The translations under genes and the position numbers were made by a program. Source: DASUPK01 sp963795665 (GTDB lineage Bacteria; Actinomycetota; Thermoleophilia; Solirubrobacterales; 70-9). Taken from it: a stretch of DNA of 64,000 bases. This document shows positions 61,473-64,000 of the stretch, one piece after another (the stretch's first letter is position 1; every line of letters starts with the position of its first letter). The DNA is taken from assembly GCA_963795665.1 (NCBI GenBank), contig CAWCIP010000002.1, positions 161,177-225,176 on the forward strand. The letters are read 5' to 3'. Under the pieces are notes generated by a model. That model searched no databases. It was not told the DNA's origin and worked only from the letters and a program-made list of their open reading frames with translations.

Positions 61473-62699
61473 GTGACCGAAGTGAGGGCGACGGCTGCCT
61501 CTCGCAACCGGGTGGCGATCTTCGTCGTGGTTGGAGCCCTGACGGGGATCGCGCCCCTCTCGATCGACGCCTACATCCCGGGATTGCCCGAGCTCACGTC
61601 CGACCTCGGGACCAGCGCCTCCACGGGACAGCTCACCCTCACCGCCTTCCTGTTGGGACTCGCCCTCAGCCAGGTGGTCGCCGGGTCGATCAGCGACAAC
61701 GTCGGCAGGCGCACGCCGGTCCTGGCCGGCCTGATCGCCTACGTCGTCTCCTCGCTGCTCTGCGGCCTGTCGCCCGGGATCTGGACGCTGACCTTCCTGC
61801 GGCTGGTGCAGGGCGCGGCGGCGGGAGTCGGGTTCGTGATCGCGCGCGCGATCGTCCGGGACCTCTACACCGGTTCCGCGGGCGCGAGGATGTTCGCGCG
61901 GCTGGTGCTGATCAGCGGGGTCGCGCCCGTCGTCGCCCCGATCATCGGCGGCCAGGTGCTGCGGTTCACAAGCTGGCGCGGGCTGTTCGTCGTCTTCGCG
62001 GTGATCAGCGCGATGATCCTGGTGGTCGCGAACCTCGTCCTGGTCGAGACCCTCCCCGAGCATCTGCGACACGAGCCGGGCATCAGGATCAAGCTCCGCG
62101 TCTTTCGCCGCCTGTTCGGTGACCGGACCTTCCTTCCCTATGCGCTGGTCGGGAGCCTTGGCTTCGCCGCGATGTTCAGCTACATCGCCGGGGCCCCGTT
62201 CGTGCTGGAGGACATCCACGGCCTCTCTCCGCAGGAATTCAGCCTGGCCTTCGCCGCCAACGCAGCAGGTCTGGTCGCGCTCTCGCAGATCAGCGGACGC
62301 TTCGTGGAGCGGATCGGCCCGAGCGTGCTGCTGCGTGCCGGCGCGCTGATGAGCGCGGCGGGTGGCGCGACCACCCTGCTTGCCGTCCTCCTCGATGCGG
62401 GCCTGACTCCTCTGCTGATCGGCCTTTGGCTGATGGTCAGCGCGATTGGGCTGATCGTTCCCGACTCGACGGCGCTTGCGTTGGCCCATCAGGGCAGGGC
62501 CGGCAGCGCGTCGGCGCTCTATGGCCTCGGCCAGTTCGGCCTGGGAGCGATCCTCGCTCCGCTCGCCGGAGTCGCCGGCAACCACAACGCGCTGCCGATG
62601 GGAATCACGATCGCGGCCTGCGGAATCGGCGCTCTGCTGATCAATGAGACTTGGTGTGATCGAGTCCCGTTCGAGCCCGCGCTCGAGGCGGCGCCGTAG
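61473..62699 (+). CDS. MFS transporter, Bcr/CflA-like
   Basis: A 408-residue, 12-helix transporter with a GTG start one base after the GMC stop. Motif A after helix 2 is GSISDNVGRRTPVL, helix 1 carries APLSIDAYIPGLPEL (a Bcr/CflA hallmark with the acidic residue), and VETLPEHLRH follows helix 6. These export drugs or import and export small compounds; in this position it probably moves the cluster's substrate or product. It is the last gene of the long plus-strand cluster. Confidence 0.88.
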   Translation: MTEVRATAASRNRVAIFVVVGALTGIAPLSIDAYIPGLPELTSDLGTSASTGQLTLTAFLLGLALSQVVAGSISDNVGRRTPVLAGLIAYVVSSLLCGLSPGIWTLTFLRLVQGAAAGVGFVIARAIVRDLYTGSAGARMFARLVLISGVAPVVAPIIGGQVLRFTSWRGLFVVFAVISAMILVVANLVLVETLPEHLRHEPGIRIKLRVFRRLFGDRTFLPYALVGSLGFAAMFSYIAGAPFVLEDIHGLSPQEFSLAFAANAAGLVALSQISGRFVERIGPSVLLRAGALMSAAGGATTLLAVLLDAGLTPLLIGLWLMVSAIGLIVPDSTALALAHQGRAGSASALYGLGQFGLGAILAPLAGVAGNHNALPMGITIAACGIGALLINETWCDRVPFEPALEAAP

Positions 62700-62732
62700 G
62701 CGCTTTTCCACTCCGCGATCGGAATCGTGATG

Positions 62733-62776
62733 TCAAAAGGCGCCGCTTTGCATGGAAAACGGCTCTCTGAGGCGAG
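62733..62776. repeat. Copy 1 of an imperfect intergenic repeat
   Basis: TCAAAAGGCGCCGCTTTG followed by CATGGAAAACGG resembles 63908-63951. The first 18 bases match at about 15 of 18. A separate hairpin (CGCAGG-AGAAG-CCTGCG, 62795-62811) lies just downstream, in the 136-bp gap before the methyltransferase. Confidence 0.4.
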
Positions 62777-62835
62777 ATACTACGTGGGCGAGGTCGCAGG
62801 AGAAGCCTGCGTGAGCGAGCCCTAAGGAATTCGTC

Positions 62836-63449
62836 ATGGGCGTCCCCTACAAGGTCTTCTACCGGCTCGGCTCCATCCCTGGGAGGACCTCGCAGAGCAC
62901 CCTCCATTCGAAGAGAAGCTATCGGAGTTGTCGATCGCGAGGAAGCGGGCGCGAGCCGCCCTACGGACCGGCGCTCGACCTCGGATGCGGCAGCGCCGTC
63001 TGGGGAGTCCCACTGGCAAAGCGCGGCTGGCAGGTCACCGGCGTCGACAACGTCGACAAGGCCCTGGAGCGCGCTCGCGAGCGGGTTCAGAAGGCCGGCG
63101 TCGACGATGCGGATCGTCGCATGCCGACGTCACGGCTCTTCGGGAGGCGGGGGTTGGCTCCGACTTCCGCCTGGTGATCGACACGGGAACCTTCCACGGT
63201 CTCACCGATGCTCAGCGTACGGCGATGGGCCGGGAGATAGACGCGGTCGCCGCCGAAGATGCCACCGTCCTCTCGACGTTTTTCGCCCCGCTGGCGAGGG
63301 CCGCTGCCGCGCGGGGCGAGCCGGAGTGACGTTGAGGCGGCGTTTCCCGATGGACGATGACAGACATGGAGGTGGCCGACACCGAGCCGGACACCATCTC
63401 GAGGCTGCTGAAGTTCGACGAGCACTTCTACCGACTTCGTCGACAGTGA
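62836..63449 (+). CDS. SAM-dependent methyltransferase, frameshifted
   Basis: Reconstructed as about 200 residues. MGVPYKVFYRLGSIP opens it; after shifts near 62890, 63110 and 63300 come PALDLGCGSAVWGVPLAKRGWQV (motif I, core LDLGCGSAVWG), VTGVDNVDKALERARERV, ADVTALREAGVGSDFRL, IDTGTFHGLTDAQR and a tail ending DTISRLLKFDEHFYRLRRQ. Class I methyltransferase of the Methyltransf_25 or thiol-methyltransferase type. AAGGA lies before the ATG. Substrate unknown. Confidence 0.65.
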
Positions 63450-63487
63450 CCTTTGGGGGCGAACAGGCCGAGCTGCCGGAGTAGGCG

Positions 63488-63893
63488 ATGTCGGAGGAGA
63501 ACGTCGAGATCGTGCGCCGGCTTCTTAGATGCATTCGGCGAGGGCGACTACCAGGCCTCGACGGAGCAGATAGGTGCCGGAGTCGTGCTCTGGTCGGATC
63601 CGCGGGCGAACATGGAAACGCAGCAGGTACAGGGACGGGAAGCCGTGACCGCGTCGATTGGGCGGTTCGGCTCCCCGTTCGACGATGACTGGTGCGCCGA
63701 GCCTGACGAATTGATCGACGCAGGAGACTGGGTGGTGGTCGTCATGCGCTCCGGTGGCCGCGGCCGGACCAGCGGTGTAGCTCAGACTCAAACGTGGAAC
63801 GTCGCCTACGAGCTGGCGGAGCGCAAGGTCGTCCGAATCGAATTCCACCCAACCCGGGACGATGCCCTCGAAGCCGCCGGGCGGTCCGAGTAG
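63488..63893 (+). CDS. SnoaL-like (NTF2-fold) protein, one frameshift
   Basis: About 134 residues. MSEENVEIVRRLL is followed, after removal of one extra T near 63526, by DAFGEGDYQASTEQI, then IGAGVVLWSDPRAN, WVVVVMRSGGRGRTSG and KVVRIEFHPTRDDALEAAG. The MSxENVExVRR opening and the final EFHPTRDDALEAAG are typical of a large actinobacterial SnoaL-like group whose role is unknown. Confidence 0.78.
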
Positions 63894-63907
63894 CCGGAAC
63901 GGCTGGA

Positions 63908-63951
63908 TCAGAAACCGCCGCTTTGTCATATGAAGGACGGTTCACCCTCAG
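63908..63951. repeat. Copy 2 of an imperfect intergenic repeat
   Basis: TCAGAAACCGCCGCTTTG followed by TCATATGAAGGACGG, 1.17 kb after copy 1, in the intergenic end of the window (63894-64000), where no gene is evident. The two copies bracket the methyltransferase and SnoaL-like genes. Confidence 0.4.
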
Positions 63952-64000
63952 CGAGCAAGGACCGTCGGGCAGTGGTCGGACTCCGCCTCCCCCCAGCTTC

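Noticed and set aside
1..64000. tRNA, rRNA, CRISPR arrays, phage or IS genes
   Set aside because: No cloverleaf-like gene, no direct-repeat array and no transposase or integrase motif was seen by reading; a tRNAscan or CRISPR finder run would settle this.

Overview
The window is high-GC, densely coded DNA with many GTG and TTG starts and 4-bp gene overlaps. It carries an actinobacterial-type HemQ, a DUF4235/holin-like/DUF3618 trio, a PimA-like glycosyltransferase, YCII (DGPF) genes and many TetR, MarR and MerR regulators. This fits a soil or sediment actinobacterium, possibly Thermoleophilia/Solirubrobacterales, but that rank is inferred. I saw no rRNA, tRNA, CRISPR array or insertion sequence.

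Layout. 0-9 kb: the edge of a biotin-carrier gene, a GT2 glycosyltransferase, glycerol kinase, a PlsC-type acyltransferase, a lactonase-like metallohydrolase, two SDRs, a methyltransferase, a thioesterase and an MFS exporter. 8.7-16 kb: an MMPL transporter, a DUF4242 protein and a TetR gene that share an operator motif, two acyl-CoA dehydrogenases, and two YCII genes that each have the same ECF-type promoter. 16-23 kb: a damaged block with two cytochromes P450, a GGDEF-HD-GYP protein and a second MMPL transporter, most of them broken by frameshifts. 23-29.7 kb: a CoA-linked catabolic operon (enoyl-CoA hydratase, acyl-CoA carboxylase beta, BKACE, class III CoA-transferase, MerR). 29.7-33.6 kb: a minus-strand surface-glycan operon with two glycosyltransferases and two nucleotide-sugar epimerase-like proteins. 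33.7-39.5 kb: a nitrilase/TetR/hydrolase operon, membrane-stress genes, MarR and DegV. 39.5-42 kb: an iron-sulfur neighbourhood (ErpA-like, CGFS glutaredoxin, BolA). 42-50.7 kb: an FprA-like reductase, a cyclase, HemQ, a membrane protein, a GT4-flippase fusion and PurU.

From 50.7 to 62.7 kb all genes read on the plus strand with almost no gaps: peroxiredoxin, Rieske oxygenase, ferredoxin-type reductase, two proteins resembling the alpha and beta subunits of phenylphosphate synthase, a PycB-like carboxyltransferase, a HAD phosphatase, an amidase, a GMC oxidoreductase and an MFS transporter. This looks like one catabolic operon joining ATP-dependent phosphorylation of a hydroxylated substrate to a Rieske oxygenase. 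It is the best candidate here for an undescribed pathway.

Frameshifts cluster at 15-22 kb, 55.7-59.9 kb and 62.8-63.6 kb and mostly hit otherwise well-conserved genes. Part of this is probably assembly or sequencing error. Affected genes are given here over their full reconstructed span.
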